This document shows positions 7,387 through 8,430 of a stretch of 8,430 nt of DNA, in pieces. Location: NCBI GenBank assembly GCA_049608925.1, contig JBMYXZ010000063.1:1-8430 (forward strand), given 5' to 3'. The DNA is from JBMYXZ01 sp049608925 (GTDB lineage: Bacteria > Pseudomonadota > Alphaproteobacteria > JAGOMX01). The notes under the pieces were generated by a model that saw nothing but the letters and a program-made list of their open reading frames with translations, ran no database searches and was not told the DNA's origin. Within the stretch, counting starts at the first letter, position 1. Each line of letters opens with the position of its first letter. Both the position numbers and the translations under genes were made by a program.

Positions 7387-7589
7387 TGCGCCCTCTTTAG
7401 AAACACTCGAGCATTATGATATGTTCAGTTAACATCAACAACGGTTAATTTTTCTATAAGTGCGGGACGGAGGAAGACAAAACCAACCTTCCATCATGAA
7501 GACTTAAATCATGCACCGTGTTTTTAGGGGTTTATCATCTAAAATCAATTAGCTATGATAGAAATGTGCGTTATAGAGTGAATTATACT
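7387..7589. promoter_or_regulatory. Divergent intergenic region with probable promoters for amiC and the TPR gene
   Basis: The two flanking genes diverge, so promoters for both should lie here. For amiC (minus strand) there is a ribosome binding site AGAGGG (7391-7396, minus), a possible -10 CATAAT (7413-7418, minus) and, 17 bp further, a weak -35 TTGTTG (7436-7441, minus). For the TPR gene there is a possible -10 TATGAT at 7554-7559 but no good -35, and a weak AGAGTG (7575-7580) nine bases before the ATG. A purine-rich GGACGGAGGAAG at 7465-7476 looks like a ribosome binding site, but the first ATG after it (7496) gives only three codons. I see no RNA gene or clear operator. Confidence 0.4.
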
Positions 7590-8345
7590 ATGAAAATTTT
7601 CCTTATTTTACTGTGTATCATTATCTCCCCTTGGGACGTTTTGGCTATTGATGTGTCGTCTATGACCGAAAAACAGATTAAGGATCATGCACGGGAACTC
7701 GTCACTCAAGAAAAATATCAAGAGGCCTTAGATTTTTGTAATTTTGTATTAGCTCACAACCCGAAGAACCCTGAAGCAATCTATACAAAGGGACACGTAT
7801 TTATGCGTATGGATAGGGACGAAGAAGCCATTAAACTTTTTGATCAAGCTTTGGAGAATGGAATATCACCATCAGGCGAAACACATTTTTATCGTGGGCT
7901 GACGTTAAAGACTATAGGACGAGATCAAGAAGGGGATCAAGCATATATGGCTGCTGCTAGTAATAACCCAAGGAGATCAAACATTGCATTTGTCATGACA
8001 AGTTATGTCCACAGAAAAAAATGGAGTCAAGCCATAGATTTTTGCAGAACAGTTCTGCAGCATGACCCAAAAAATGCTGAGGCGCATTTTCAATTGGGTA
8101 TGCTTTTTAAAAGATTGGAACAAAATGAAAAAGCAATCGAATATTTCAAATTAGCAATACAATTTAATCGAGTGCATGTTGGAGAGGCCTATTACTACTT
8201 AGGCATGGTATTAGAGTACATTCAAAAACCTAGAGAAGCCCTGGAAGCCTATCAGTCTGCAATTAGTCATGGTTTTGATTACAAAGGGGCTTATCATTCA
8301 GTCAATAAACTAAGAATACAATTGGGTGAAGACCTCAATAGATAA
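7590..8345 (+). CDS. Exported tetratricopeptide-repeat protein (six TPRs)
   Basis: Length 251 aa from ATG 7590. The frame also opens at GTG 7518, but only the ATG puts a clean signal peptide at the N-terminus (MKIFLILLCIIIS then VLA|ID, cleaved after residue 19). The mature protein should be periplasmic or secreted. From about residue 31 to 235 it consists of six 34-residue TPRs, which form helical scaffolds for protein binding. Residues 46-128 and 148-230 are two copies of the same three-TPR block at an ungapped offset of exactly 102 residues: ALDFC/AIDFC, HNPKNPEA/HDPKNAEA, HFYRG/YYYLG. There is no enzymatic domain, and the partner is unknown. The gene is AT-rich compared with amiC and mrcA. 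It is followed after 14 nt by a paralogue, so the two are probably co-transcribed. Confidence 0.9.
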   Translation: MKIFLILLCIIISPWDVLAIDVSSMTEKQIKDHARELVTQEKYQEALDFCNFVLAHNPKNPEAIYTKGHVFMRMDRDEEAIKLFDQALENGISPSGETHFYRGLTLKTIGRDQEGDQAYMAAASNNPRRSNIAFVMTSYVHRKKWSQAIDFCRTVLQHDPKNAEAHFQLGMLFKRLEQNEKAIEYFKLAIQFNRVHVGEAYYYLGMVLEYIQKPREALEAYQSAISHGFDYKGAYHSVNKLRIQLGEDLNR

Positions 8346-8349
8346 GGAA
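8344..8349 (+). promoter_or_regulatory. Ribosome binding site of the second TPR-type gene
   Basis: AAGGAA overlaps the TAA stop (8343-8345) of the upstream gene and lies ten bases before the ATG at 8360. The overlap suggests coupled translation of the two genes and fixes the start of the second. Confidence 0.65.
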
Positions 8350-8359
8350 TCTGTACAAA

Positions 8360-8430
8360 ATGAAATATCTTCTTATATCTTGTGTTCTATGGCTTGCCTG
8401 CAGCGCTGATGCTATTGATGTGTCGTCTAT
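8360..8430 (+). CDS. Second exported paralogue of the TPR protein, 3' end outside the window (partial)
   Basis: Only 23 codons are visible. They encode a signal peptide (MKYLLISCVLWLACSADA) with an ADA|ID cleavage site, followed by IDVSS and the first bases of the next codon. The mature start matches that of the upstream TPR protein (AIDVSSM), and the last 20 bases of the window (8411-8430) are identical to 7644-7663. It is therefore probably a tandem paralogue, and TPRs are expected downstream, though none can be seen. The Cys in WLAC is a poor lipobox (Trp at -3), so signal peptidase I cleavage is more likely than a lipoprotein. Confidence 0.75.
   Translation, partial: MKYLLISCVLWLACSADAIDVSS

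Noticed and set aside
6827..7432. Plus-strand open frame of 201 codons opposite amiC
   Set aside because: It lies opposite a firmly identified amidase with intact active site and signal peptide; its translation has no recognisable domain.
7518..7589. GTG at 7518 as the start of the TPR gene
   Set aside because: It would put 24 mostly polar residues before the signal peptide and has no ribosome binding site at a good distance; ATG 7590 fits better.
8360..8413. Lipoprotein signal peptide in the second TPR-type gene
   Set aside because: Trp at -3 of WLAC does not fit a lipobox, and ADA|ID is a good signal peptidase I site that lines up with the upstream paralogue.

Overview
The window most likely comes from an alphaproteobacterium, possibly a host-associated one. 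The central gene order (periplasmic amidase AmiC followed by penicillin-binding protein 1A) is familiar from alphaproteobacteria. The flanks are AT-rich and carry repeat proteins of the kind common in intracellular alphaproteobacteria. The lineage is an inference from gene order and style; there is no rRNA or other marker gene here.

Layout. (1) Positions 3-1760, plus strand: the 3' part of a gene for an unrecognised alpha-helical repeat protein. The reading frame is open to the left edge, so its start lies outside the window. It has nine clear units of 34-35 residues, degenerate units at both ends, a single ankyrin-like motif before the array, and a basic tail with a duplicated LKRAK motif. 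(2) Positions 1761-1932: a short convergent intergenic region with inverted repeats. (3) Positions 7386 down to 1933, minus strand: a tightly packed three-gene unit, amiC - mrcA - ABC exporter, with gaps of 11 and 1 nt. These encode a septal-type peptidoglycan amidase, a bifunctional peptidoglycan synthase and an MsbA/multidrug-type half-transporter. All three act at the cell envelope and are probably co-transcribed from upstream of 7386. (4) Positions 7387-7589: a divergent intergenic region that should hold promoters for both sides. (5) Positions 7590-8345, plus strand: an exported protein of six tetratricopeptide repeats (TPRs), built as an exact 102-residue internal duplication. (6) Positions 8360-8430: the start of a second, paralogous exported gene, whose predicted mature N-terminus matches that of the first.

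The envelope genes look like ordinary core genome. Both flanks look like accessory genome: they are clearly richer in A+T and consist of proteins that evolve by repeat duplication. The most unusual item is the left-hand repeat protein. Its unit length, its two-helix form and a hypervariable residue in the inter-helix loop, next to an invariant Asn, recall modular recognition solenoids such as TAL effectors. The sequence itself is not that of a TAL effector.
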